Shown one piece after another: positions 9,862 to 19,883 of a DNA stretch of 64,000 nt (position 1 is its first letter; every line of letters starts with the position of its first letter). The stretch is from assembly GCA_031216445.1 (NCBI GenBank), contig CM062208.1, positions 3,570,501 to 3,634,500 on the forward strand, in the 5' to 3' direction. Under the pieces are notes generated by a model. The model was not told the origin of the DNA, searched no databases, and worked only from the letters and a program-made list of their open reading frames with translations. The translations under genes were made by a program, and so were the position numbers. Source of the DNA: Lateolabrax maculatus. Its lineage: Eukaryota > Chordata > Actinopteri > Acropomatiformes > Lateolabracidae.

Positions 9862-11285
9862 TGAAATGCAAACTTTCTCAAAACTGAGACATTCTTTATG
9901 AAAGGGGAAATATAATAGTTTGTGTTGTTCTTGAGCAAAAATATCTAGGGTCAAGGGAAAACCTGTTGTTGCTCTTTAATCATATACTGTGCATGTGCAT
10001 ATACATTAAAGTATTGATTAATCTTAGTCTCTATTAAACATTCTGCTATAAAATCTTCATCACGGATATACATATAAACTCACTGACATCTCTGTGAAAC
10101 CAAAACAGTTCATGTGGATTGTGATTAATATACTTTGGTGATAATCCTTTAAACATAATCACACAGTTGTAAGATAAAAAAGGATTGTTTTATTTGTATG
10201 TAATGTGAGATGTAATATAGATTCTACAGCAGCTTTGTGTAAGAAAATGATTTAACTTAACTTAATCAGCTCAAGATACTGTAAGACTATAACTAAGACA
10301 TTCAATCAATACGAAACATTAAGAGAAGGGAGACTGGACCAGCATTACATCTTCCTCCCTGTTCATTTCTCACAGGTCAAGTTGTTCCTTACTGTGTCTC
10401 TGAAAGTCAGGACTACAACAGGAACAAATACATCACCCTTTCAAACAGCATAAGGCCTAACAGCATGTGTTCTTCGTGTTCAATGTATATGGCATTTCCA
10501 TGATTAGATCAAGCCAGAAACACTCACTAATATAAAATTAATAAACTTAATTTCTCATTATCTCGAGTAGTATTAGCTCTTAAAATATACATATTTCAAA
10601 TCATAAAGATATTGTCTATAAAATAAGGCATGGTCATGCTTTATTTACTTTATTGGTCACTAGACAACTGTGTCTGGCAACTTTCCAAATTAGTAGTTAC
10701 CAGAGAAAACAAGTATACTTGCAACAGGAAACTCACAAAGGAAGTAAAAATGTGCAGAATGTCTGTTGTTTGGAATTAATAATAACATCTGAGACACAAA
10801 ATAAATAACATTAGAAAAGGAGCACAAAAGGTGCAAACAGTAACCATACAGGGCCTGGTCTGAAATTTAGTGGGGACATCATTAAAACACACACACATGC
10901 ATACTGAGTGTTGTGGCAGACCAGGCTGCTCATGGGAGAGCATCCTTTTACATAATGTATATCACAATCATTTCCCTCATCCCGGAAAAAAAGAGTCAAA
11001 CATCACTGCTCGCGCTGAACTGACACACTGTCCAAAATCATTCCCTTGTTCAGTCATTCATTACTCCCCATGTATTAAACTCTCAGTAGTTTACGCTAAA
11101 GTGAGCAGTAAATTAAGATGTTGTTCAGAAACAATGAATGTTTATAGGAACTTTTGTTCCATTCCATAGATGTGAAAATCACTGTAAACTCTGACGTGCT
11201 GTCGGCACGAGATGAAAAGTCAAATCAAAATGGTTAAAAAAACAACACCGACATTAGGGTTTTTTACTGGTTTTAACAGACGACA
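9862..11285. other. gene-free stretch downstream of TAAR gene 2
   Basis: AT-rich sequence without recognisable exons, RNA genes or a clear transposon. A possible polyadenylation signal is AATAAA at 10540-10545. Confidence 0.4.
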
Positions 11286-11289
11286 TCAC

Positions 11290-11445
11290 ATCCACTAGCT
11301 CTCTGTTCAATTTAGAATTGATTTTAAGATTTTACTGATCACTTTTAAAGCATGTCTGCGTCTGGCACCATGCTACATAACAGAAATGTTGACCCCATAT
11401 GAGCCTTCATACTCAGGCTGTCCCAAAGTCGGGGCTTAAATCTAA
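11290..11445 (+). mobile_element. LINE reverse-transcriptase C-terminal fragment
   Basis: In one forward frame the segment reads RIDFKILLITFKACLRLAP followed by CYITEMLTPYEPSYSG. This is the conserved region after the RT core of L2/Rex-like non-LTR elements ('RIxFKILLLxxKALxGLAPxYLxDLL'). Only this short piece is present, so it is a dead 5'- and 3'-truncated relic. Confidence 0.7.
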
Positions 11446-11680
11446 AGGTGACCTTCCTTTTTCCATCAGGGCAAAAACATAGTTTTTGAATGCAATGTTG
11501 TGTTGCGTGTGACACTCAAGTTTTCAACACATCATCACATGACTGCACCAAGGAGCCTGCAGAGCAGCATGTGATCACTTTGTTTACTTTTTAAGAATTC
11601 ATACTTTACTGTGCCTGACTACTTTCAGGAGTACCAGGAGCCAGAGTATGATCTCATCTTTGGCTTTGTGAATGGGTGGA

Positions 11681-11775
11681 ATTTGCATATGAGAGGAGAG
11701 GAAGGCTAGAGATAAATAAGCTATATGACGGGGAGCTTTGATCAGAAAGCTGCTAGAGCTCAGTAGCTTCTCCTC
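11681..11775 (+). promoter_or_regulatory. proximal promoter of TAAR gene 3: octamer, TATA-like, leader box
   Basis: A perfect octamer ATTTGCAT lies at 11681-11688, a TATA-like GATAAATA at 11711-11718, and the shared 23-bp leader box (CTAGAGCTCAGTAGCTTCTC core) at 11753-11775, just before the ATG at 11787. The same module precedes the duplicate gene at 18430-18522. POU-factor binding is inferred from the octamer only. Confidence 0.5.
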
Positions 11776-11786
11776 TCTCTCTGACT

Positions 11787-13237
11787 ATGGAGGCCTCGGA
11801 GGATGCTGAACTCTGCTTTCCCGAAGTCAACAACTCCTGCAAGAAGCCGACGCGTCCTCACTGGGAGGACACGATCATTTGCACTGTCCTGTCCTTGGTC
11901 ACTGTGCTCACTGTGGTTCTTAACCTGCTCGTCATCATCTCTATCTCCCACTTCAGGCAGAGAAACTTATCTGCATGGCCTAAAAAATGTTTATTTTTTG
12001 GTGATAGTTAGATACTTGAAGAAATGGCTTTGAACTAGACAGCATAATGTCAGATTTAGCTTTCTAATGGAAACAGTAGCAGATTTTGACAGTAGTTTCG
12101 TCTACATGGCATATGGCACATACTTCTATATTTACAATTGTTATTTTAAAAGCTAATGATAACTATGGTTATGGTGCTTTTGAGATAGTCAGCAAAAGTG
12201 TAATTAAAATGATTAATAATGATGTCTCTCACTTCAGGTTGCTGCACATCTAACCTTTTCCTAACTATTACATACTGTTTATTGGCAAATGCTTTTACAT
12301 CTGCAATACTGCTCTGTATTTTGGCTTGTTATAGGACAATTCATACTACTAATATTATAACTGCTAATAACGCTCATTTTTACACCTAACAGTGTGTTCA
12401 GTGTTGATATTTTCCCATTTCAGGCAGCTCCACACCACCACCAACCTCATCCTCCTCTGTCTGGCAGTCGCAGACTTCCTTGTGGGTTTCCTGCAGATGC
12501 CAGTTGAAATCCTCCTTTTCCGAGGCTGTTGGACCCTGGGTGACTTTGTATGTGCTGTGCATTACTTTTTAGGTTTCCTCGTTATCAGTGTTTCAGTAGG
12601 ATGCATGGTGCTCATATCAATTGACCGCTATGTGGCTATTTGTGACCCCATGTTTTACTCTACCAAAGTCACTCGGAAAAGAGTTCAATTCTCCATTTGT
12701 CTGTGTTGGATATTTTCTGCTTTGCACAGCAGTTGGATACTGAGGGATTACTTGAAAAAACCAGACAGGTATAATTCCTGTTATGGCGAGAGTGTACTTA
12801 TATTGAACTATGTTGAGGGAGCTGTTGACCTTATTGTGACCTTTTTTGTCCCCATCACTGTCATCATAGTTCTGTATATGAGAGTATTTGTGGTGGCTGT
12901 GTCTCAGGCTCGTGCCATGCGCTCCCACAATGCAGCTGGCACACAGCATTCAAAGACAACTGCTAAGAAATCTGAGATGAAAGCAGCCAGGACTCTTGGT
13001 ATTGCTGTAGTTGTGTTTCTTCTGTGCTCTTCTCCATATTACTGTTTAACTGCTGCAGCTGAGTACAACTCGGTAGGGGCATCATCTGCCGCCATTCAAA
13101 TTTGGCTGTTGTATTTAAACTCCTGTTTAAACCCTGTGATCTATGCCTTTTTCTACCCATGGTTCAGAAAATCTATTACACACATTGTTACACTTCAGAT
13201 ACTGAAGCCTGGCTCCCGGGAGGCCAACTTACTGTAG
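11787..13237 (+). CDS. TAAR gene 3, two exons (duplicate of gene 5)
   Basis: Trace amine-associated receptor, exons 11787-11956 and 12424-13237, 327 aa. Exon 2 begins QLHTTTN. LAVADFLVG marks TM2, DRYVAICDP follows TM3, and NSCLNPVIYAFFYPWF lies in TM7. TM3 reads VHYFLGFLVIS, so 3.32 is Gly; TM5 reads GAVDLIVTFFVP, so Asp sits at 5.42. Position 6.48 is Ser (FLLCSSPYY). The 467-bp intron uses a GC donor (AG|GCAGAG) and the acceptor CATTTCAG, and is not open in frame. This gene and the 18534 gene are recent duplicates; differences cluster in TM2 and TM6-TM7. Confidence 0.92.
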
Positions 13238-13747
13238 AGAAAGACTGAGATGCAGAAACCATTCTCTCAGCCAAGGGGGAATTATTTTTTTATGCTGTTG
13301 TCAATACCCTGAAGTCCAAAAGACAGGACAATTAAATAAAATATGTAGAAAATGACAACCTGATTCTTTCATTCTTCATTCTTTCATTCACTCTTTTCAT
13401 TTTCAAAAAGAAATATTCTCTCCACCGTTATTTGCTTATAATACTAGGATATGTTGCCTGTGATAAAGCCACAGGCACTGCAACTGGTTCAGACCACCAA
13501 GACCTTTTTATTTCAGTCCACAGTTATAGAGTGACTTCTTGTACAGAAACAGTATTTTGTTTGGTCTAAAAAGGTAAATATATATAAATTCTGTTCTTTA
13601 TTTGTTTTTTTGACTTTTGCACTATAATCACATGGAATCAAAAAGAATATCAATAAAACACTGGATCGATAAGTAATATTATTAAGAGTGGCAATTAATA
13701 AAATCCTCAACACCAATCCCTAATTTTAAAACTTTACAGAGTTATAG

Positions 13748-14228
13748 TTGCCTGGCATCACCACACTAATTCACAAAAGCTTATCAGTCTGAAACCTCTC
13801 AGTTCATTTTTAATTTCCAAGGGGCGTTATCGACAGGTGGAGACAACCAGTCAAAACCACAAAGCGCCGTCCTGTCAGACGGCACGTCCTGTCAGAAGTT
13901 CGGCAAACAGATATTTCTTATCAACATGAAGTTTAAGTGCAGTTGTTTGTTCTTCTTTTAGAGAAAAAAATTACCGTCCAGTCCGTTTAATAATGCCGCT
14001 GTAGCCGGCCGGGGAACAGGAGCCGCCATATTGGATATTTACCAAGATACCTGAACGGTGCTCGTGTCTGTCAGTCATCGTATTAAACCCGCCTCCTACT
14101 AGATAAACGCTTGTGATTGGTTAGCCCGATAAATCGGCAGAGAAGTCAGTTTGAATGGGAGAGGGGCCAGATGTATCTGCCAGAGCAAATAAACATGAGC
14201 TCGCAGATTGGTCTGGTTCTCAGGCTAG
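13748..14228. mobile_element. non-autonomous hAT-like insertion with 8-bp target duplication
   Basis: A 481-bp block is flanked by AGTTATAG on both sides (13740-13747 and 14229-14236). The second copy of the segmental duplication has only one such site (CAGTTATGGTATTAAC near 20451), which serves as an empty site. Element ends read TTGCCTGGCAT.. and ..TTCTCAGGCTAG, a short imperfect inverted pair. An 8-bp duplication is typical of hAT transposons. There is no transposase frame, so it is a MITE-like passenger that arrived after the duplication or was lost from copy 2. Confidence 0.65.
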
Positions 14229-15101
14229 AGTTATAGCATTAACCATCCCTCATTAATTGGCAAATATTATTTTACCAAGGAAACCTGTTTATTGTTCATT
14301 TGTACCAATCACACGTGTTGTAGCACAGTACATTGGTGTATTGTTTTTGGTTCAAATTCAAGCGTCTTAGGGCGTTTTCATATTGTATGATTGCTTCATA
14401 CCGAGTATAACATATTATGTTTGCTACAAGACAATAGTCCCATAATCTGTCACCTGGGTTTTTAGGTGAATTAAAATTGGCCATTATTTAATCTCCACCT
14501 GCTGATTCTGAATTCCTCCCATTAAAAATGTTATTCAGCCTCTCATCCACACTGTGAATTCCATGTGTGGTCATGCTCAACACTTAAGGGGTATTTGCAC
14601 CTACACCCAGCCTTAGGAGAATAGTGCAGTCATAGACAGAGTGAGCAATTCAGTGTTCTTAGTTCAGTGTTTTGTCTTCAGATGTTGTCATGCCAATCAG
14701 ACTAATCATAGAATAGAACAGATTAGATCAGAATAGAACTTTATTGTCAGTAAAAAGTGGAAAATTGTATTTGGCTCACCAAAACAGAGAACATGTAACA
14801 TATAAAACAAGAAACATTTAAAACAAATGTAGCAAACATATGGATACAACTGAGATGATGAAAAACCCCAAACACTTACTAACAAGTTAAAATTAAGATT
14901 AAATACCTGGAACAAAGCATAACGCATTAAAACCTAACCTAAATATTATGAACCAACATTTTTTTCGCTAGTTTTTTTTTTTTTTTTTAAATGCTGGTTA
15001 CACTTTCGTGCTCGTTTAACATTTTGTTATTTGTTCTTTGAGCACTTCAGCTGATGACGTGCAACAGCAAACTTTTCACTTTAGTCACTCTCCAGATATC
15101 T

Positions 15102-16607
15102 CTATAGTATGTTGGCATCACAGGAGTCAGGCTGCAGTATCTGAAGTGTAACAATGAGTTTGATAGATCTCCTAAACCAGGGGTAGAACAAAGCATAGAC
15201 CACTGGATTTAGACAGGAGTTACAATAAAGTAGCCAGACCCCAAAAATTGAAAATGTTACACTAGTTGACAAGTCTTGTCCGGCAAGAGAGGGATAGAAA
15301 TAAGGACAAAAACATATTAAAAACAAAACCACAACAACACCAAGAGTTCTGGCTGCTTTTCTCTCAGATTTTTTAGCAGTTACAGTAATCGAACCCTTGA
15401 GTGTAACAGCTGCAATGTGAGACCTCATGGCTCGAGCCTGAGACACAGCCACTACAAATACTCTCATGTACAGAAGAATGATAACAGCAATGGGGCCAAC
15501 AAAGGTCAACATGACATCAACAGCTCCGGTTATGAAGTCGACTACCACTACACATTCTCCAAAGCAGGAATTATATCTATCTGGATGTTTTAGGAAGTCT
15601 ATCAGTATCATAGCATTATAAAACACAGAACAGACCCAACAAAGACAAACACAGATTTGAACTCTTTTCTGAGTGACTTTGGTGGGGTAACACAAAGGGT
15701 CACAAATGGCCACATATCGGTCAGCTGATATGAGCACCATGTTTCCCACTGAGGCAGATGTGAGGATAAAAGATGCATAGTAAAATAATCCGCACATCGA
15801 GCTCCCCAAAAACCAGCAGCCCCCTATAAGGAGGATTTGAACCGGCATCAGCAGGAGGCCAACGAGGAAGTCTGAGACAGCCAGCGACAGGAGGAGGAGG
15901 TTGGTGGGGGTGTGGAGCTGCCTGGAGAAAAATAATACCATCACTGAACATATTATTATATGTAGCAGTTGTAGAAGTCATACAAATATTATATCTTTAA
16001 CAGTATGTATTGTCAAATTATGTCTAGCTACAATGCAGTATAGAACATAGAGCGTTGCACACATAACATTTCTAAATAGTTAAGATGTGCTAGTCAAAGG
16101 CCTGGACATGAAAAAAGATGCAGTATATGAACACGTTTTTGTATACTACTGTCTTTGTGTAGTACAGAGGTTCGAGAGTATGCAGCAGCTTGAATTCTAA
16201 CATCCATGTTATTTATATATGTATTATTCCTAGTACGAGTACTAGGAATAAAATGCAAGTATGTTTAATGTTAAATGCAGTATATGTAAAATGATTTCAT
16301 CTCAAAATGTTATATTTTCATAAAATGCCTTAATGTTACAACATCTCTATGGTCCCAAAGTCAATTCTTGTAGAATGAAGTGCTTGATTTTCAGAAAAAA
16401 AAAAAAAAGTTAATGCTTATAAGTTTGTTTATACCTGAAGTGGGAGATAGAGATGATGACCAGCAGGTTGAGAGCCACAGTGAGCAAAGAGATGAAAGAC
16501 AGCAGCATGTAAAGGAATATGGTCTCAGCACGATGCTGCATTGGCTTCCTGCAGGAGGCGTTGAGTAGTGTTGGAAAGCAGAGTTCAACTCCTTCCAGGG
16601 TCTCCAT
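15102..16607 (-). CDS. TAAR gene 4, two exons, minus strand, GT donor
   Basis: Trace amine-associated receptor on the opposite strand to its neighbours. Exon 1 is 16607-16435 (METLEGVELCF...SHFR) and exon 2 is 15921-15102 (QLHTPTN... to DANIL), 330 aa. DRYVAICDPLCY, LAVSDFLVG and NSCLNPVVYALFYPWF are intact. TM3 reads LFYYASFILTS, so 3.32 is Ser; TM5 reads GAVDVMLTFVGP, giving Asp 5.42. Position 6.48 is Phe. Unlike the other four genes it has a GT donor (AG|GTATAAAC); the 513-bp intron ends TTTTTCTCCAG. It lies between the two copies of the segmental duplication and belongs to neither. Confidence 0.92.
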
Positions 16608-16624
16608 AATCAGAGGGAGAAGAG

Positions 16625-16746
16625 AAGACAAGAAGCTGCTAAGCTCTGGCAGCTCTCTGAGCAAAGTTACAACATTAGGCAGATTTATCTCACTCCTCCT
16701 TCTTCATAACCAAAAAAAAAAAAAAAAATTGCATTGATGATGCAAT
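16625..16746 (-). promoter_or_regulatory. proximal promoter of TAAR gene 4
   Basis: On the minus strand the shared 23-bp leader box covers 16647-16625. A TATA-like GAGATAAATCT follows at about 16691-16681. Further upstream is the palindrome ATTGCATTGATGATGCAAT (16728-16746), two inverted ATTGCAT half-sites with a 5-bp spacer next to an A tract. The arrangement parallels TAAR genes 2, 3 and 5. Confidence 0.45.
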
Positions 16747-17339
16747 GATTAAATGAATTTACTATGACTTTATAGTGAGTTGAATATTGGGTTTGGAAGC
16801 CTATGGGAGACTATGTTAAAATGATAATTGCAAACTTGAAAATGAAAATGTAATTCCACACTAACTGTAATTTTCCACATATGTATGTGTTATTTGAGTA
16901 AAAATGAAAAGTAATAATCCGATTTAAATTTTCATAAACTCGTATGGGTATTCTATAACCATATTAAAATGAAAATGGAAACGCTGTTTTATTTTCAAAA
17001 TCATACAGTGGACAATATTCAAATGTTAATTCAAATTTGAAAAAAGTGATAATGTCAGCAGATTTTCCAGTTACGCAAGCAATTTTTAAGTTACAGTTAA
17101 AATAAAATTTGTTTGTATTGTCACTCACCAGTGCACCTCAGCAAATTCCTTATATGTGAAAACTTACTTGGCAATAAACTCGATTTTGATTCTGAAAATG
17201 AAAATGGCATTTGATATTTCATCATTACACATCAATTCTCAGCACATCAATTTCAACAACCTTTCATGATGTTAATGCTGACAGTTCTTTCTCATCGTCC
17301 GTCTTCAAAGTTTGACAGTGAGTCACGATTCCTGCGCTA

Positions 17340-17700
17340 CATGCAGCCGCTGTCATGATCTGCCCTTAGTACCCCCCCTCCCGTTTGACTGTTGTGGGTC
17401 ATATTTCTGTTTTATTTTGTAGGGTTGTTTTACATTCATTGTTTCCTGTTTTATTTTGTAGTACTCACCCCTCTTCTGGTTTCAGATACTTCCTGTCCTT
17501 GTGTGTTTCCCGTCCTTTCTGATTGTCTTTCCCTGTTCTTTATCTAGCCCCACCTGTCTTCACCTCCCTCATCTGTTTCCCTACTTATACCAACCCAGAG
17601 CCTTTGTCGCTTCGTCTCAGTTCACGGTTGGTTTTGGTCCTTGTGGTTCTCTTGAGCGACTGTCGTACAAAGAGATGCTGCAGACCCTCACTAAGTTGAT
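17340..17700 (+). repeat. probable retroelement LTR-like fragment
   Basis: Pyrimidine-rich sequence with CCTGTTTTATTTTGTAGTAC, TTCCTGTCC..GTGTTTCCCG, CACCTGTCTTCACC and a TATA-like CTACTTATACCAACCCAG has the composition of the 5' part of many fish Gypsy-type LTRs. I cannot find its partner LTR or any gag/pol, so the class is uncertain. Confidence 0.3.
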
Positions 17701-17820
17701 TTGAAAGTCCCACTCACAGGTGGTGTGCAAAATGAAGAAAATGTTTGTTTAGGTGTACTACGTGTGCGTTCGGCCTGGATACCTCAGCAGTTACTGTGAC
17801 TCTGTTTTCATTTCCTCAAG

Positions 17821-18176
17821 TGGCAATCCTGGTCAGCATCACAAATAACATCAATCGCCTCCATGAAAAGTATGTATCTACATAAATCCATGTGCTGATC
17901 TGTATTTGTTACTTATTTTACCTTATTATCAGACACAATCATATCACAATTAACATTTTGTGTCACACTTTCTTACTGCAGTTACAACATGAAACCTGCC
18001 ACCAGTCAGGAGGTCCAAAGAGTTGCTGAGATGGACTCCGCAACCTTTCCAGACTTCCAAAAGGAGAATGTGGTCCATTATCTGGCCCAAACCAATGCTG
18101 TGGCCAAACGGCATTATGGCATGCAGGAGCCAGAAGTTGTAGTGGCCACAGCAACACTGCTGGACTCCTTGGCAGG
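17821..18176 (+). pseudogene. two exons of a tyrosine-recombinase-like fish gene fragment
   Basis: Exons 17821-17869 (acceptor CCTCAAG, donor GTATGT) and 17982-18176 (acceptor CTGCAG, donor GTAAGT) join in phase. They read AILVSITNNINRLHENYNM then KPATSQEVQRVAEMD, followed by YLAQTNAVAKRHYGM. The last motif resembles the catalytic tail of Crypton-type tyrosine recombinases (T.AVA..HY). In fish, proteins of this kind are often fused to a SET domain, and a SET-like exon lies at 21905-22132. Both coding ends are missing. Host gene versus dead element cannot be decided from the sequence. Confidence 0.5.
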
Positions 18177-18429
18177 GTAAGTTTCTTCATTTTACACGGA
18201 CCTAATGCTTCAAAATTATATCTGACAGATGTTTACCAAGTGTCTTGCGTGTTGCATGTGACACTCAATTTTTTAACACACCATCACATGACTGCACCAA
18301 GGAGCCTGCAGAGCAGCATGTGATCACTTTGTTTACTTTTTAAGAATTTATACTTTACTGTGCCTGACTACTTTCAGGAGTACCAGGAGCCAGAGTATGA
18401 TCTCATCTTTGGCTTTGTGAATGGGTGGA

Positions 18430-18522
18430 ATTTGCATATGAGAGGGGAGGAAGGCTAGAGATAAATAAGCTATGACAAGGAGCTTTGATCAGAAAGCTGC
18501 CAGAGCTCAGTAGCTTTTCCTC
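18430..18522 (+). promoter_or_regulatory. proximal promoter of TAAR gene 5
   Basis: Octamer ATTTGCAT at 18430-18437, TATA-like AGATAAATAAG at 18459-18469, and the shared leader box at 18500-18522. It was copied with the gene from the 11.7 kb region and has few substitutions. Confidence 0.5.
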
Positions 18523-18533
18523 TCTCTCTGACT

Positions 18534-19883
18534 ATGGAGGCCTCGGAGGATGCTGAACTCTGCTTTCCCGAAGTCAACAACTCCTGCAAGAAGACGACGC
18601 GTCCTCACTGGGAGGACACGATCATTTGCACTGTCCTGTCCTTGGTCACTGTGCTCACTGTGGTTCTTAACCTGCTCGTCATCATCTCTATCTCCCACTT
18701 CAGGCAGAGAAACTTATCTGCATGGCCTAAAATGTTTTTATTTTTTAGCTCTATATTGGACATAGTAGTGGATTTTGACAGAAGTTTTGTCCTTATTTTT
18801 ATGGCACATACTTGTACATTTACAATTGTTACTTTAAAAGCTAATGATAACTATGATTATGGAGCCACCAAAAGTGTAATGATGTCTCTCACTTCAGGTT
18901 GCTGCACATCTAACCTTTTCCTAACCAGTAAATACTGTTTATTGGCAAATGCTTTTACATCTGCAATACTGTGCTGTACTTCGGCTTGTTACAGGACAAT
19001 TCATACTACTACTCTACACTCATTTTTACACCTAACAGTGTGTTCAGTGTTGATATTTTCCCATTTCAGGCAGCTCCACACCACCAACAACCTCCTCCTC
19101 CTCTGTCTGGCAGTCGCAGACTTCCTTGTGGGTTTCCTGCTGATGCCGGTAGAAATCCTCTTTTTCCGAGGCTGTTGGACCCTGGGTGACTTTGTATGTG
19201 CTGTGCATTACTTTACAGGTTTCCTCGTTATCAGTGTTTCAGTAGGATGCATGGTGCTCATATCAATTGACCGCTATGTGGCTATTTGTGACCCCATGTT
19301 TTACTCTACCAAAGTCACTCGGAAAAGAGTTCAATTCTCCATTTGTCTGTGTTGGATATTTTCTGCTTTGCACAGCAGTTGGATACTGAGGGATTACTTG
19401 AAAAAACCAGACAGGTATAATTCCTGTTATGGCGAGAGTGTACTTATATTGAACTATGTTGAGGGAGCTGTTGATCTTATTGTGACCTTTTTTGTCCCCA
19501 TCACTGTCATCATAGTTCTGTATATGAGAGTATTTGTGGTGGCTGTGTCTCAGGCTCGTGCCATGCGCTCCCACAATGCAGCTGGCACACAGCATTCAAA
19601 GACAACTGCTAAGAAATCTGAGATGAAAGCAGCCAGGACTCTTGGTATTGCTGTAGTTGTGTTTCTTATGTGCTCCTCTCCATATTTCTGTATAACTGCT
19701 GCAGCTGAGTACAACTCAGTAGGGTCATCATCTGTTGCCATTCAGCTTTGGCTGTTGTATTTAAACTCCTGTTTAAACCCTGTGATCTATGCCTTTTTCT
19801 ACCCATGGTTCAGAAAATCTATTACACACATTGTTACACTTCAGATACTGAAGCCTGGCTCCCGGGAGGCCAACTTACTGTAG
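18534..19883 (+). CDS. TAAR gene 5, two exons, stop-free intron
   Basis: Trace amine-associated receptor, exons 18534-18703 and 19070-19883, 327 aa, near-identical to the gene at 11787. TM3 reads VHYFTGFLVIS (Gly 3.32), TM5 GAVDLIVTFFVP (Asp 5.42), TM6 FLMCSSPYF (Ser 6.48). DRYVAICDP and NSCLNPVIYAFFYPWF are intact. The donor is GC (AG|GCAGAG). The 366-bp intron is a multiple of three and has no in-frame stop, so the locus also reads as one 449-codon frame with 122 extra residues in the first intracellular loop. Alignment with the paralogues makes the two-exon model more likely; a retained-intron isoform is possible. Confidence 0.9.
   Translation: MEASEDAELCFPEVNNSCKKTTRPHWEDTIICTVLSLVTVLTVVLNLLVIISISHFRQRNLSAWPKMFLFFSSILDIVVDFDRSFVLIFMAHTCTFTIVTLKANDNYDYGATKSVMMSLTSGCCTSNLFLTSKYCLLANAFTSAILCCTSACYRTIHTTTLHSFLHLTVCSVLIFSHFRQLHTTNNLLLLCLAVADFLVGFLLMPVEILFFRGCWTLGDFVCAVHYFTGFLVISVSVGCMVLISIDRYVAICDPMFYSTKVTRKRVQFSICLCWIFSALHSSWILRDYLKKPDRYNSCYGESVLILNYVEGAVDLIVTFFVPITVIIVLYMRVFVVAVSQARAMRSHNAAGTQHSKTTAKKSEMKAARTLGIAVVVFLMCSSPYFCITAAAEYNSVGSSSVAIQLWLLYLNSCLNPVIYAFFYPWFRKSITHIVTLQILKPGSREANLL

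Larger units (their letters stand above)
11503..15085 (+). repeat. segmental duplication, copy 1
   Basis: Starting at about GTTGCGTGTGACACTCAA, this block matches 18250-21385 through the TAAR promoter, both exons, the intron and more than 1.8 kb of 3' flank (for example GCCACAGGCACTGCAACTGG and CTCATTAATTGGCAAATATT). Copy 1 is longer because its TAAR intron is about 100 bp longer and it carries a 481-bp insertion at 13748-14228. Exon identity is very high and the intergenic parts are more diverged. Confidence 0.85.

Noticed and set aside
18507..19595. Minus-strand open frames opposite TAAR genes 3 and 5
   Set aside because: They are conserved only because the sense exons are; no domain or start context.
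18534..19883. A single-exon 449-aa receptor
   Set aside because: The extra 122 residues correspond to intron sequence in four paralogues and would disrupt the first intracellular loop. Kept only as a possible retained-intron isoform.
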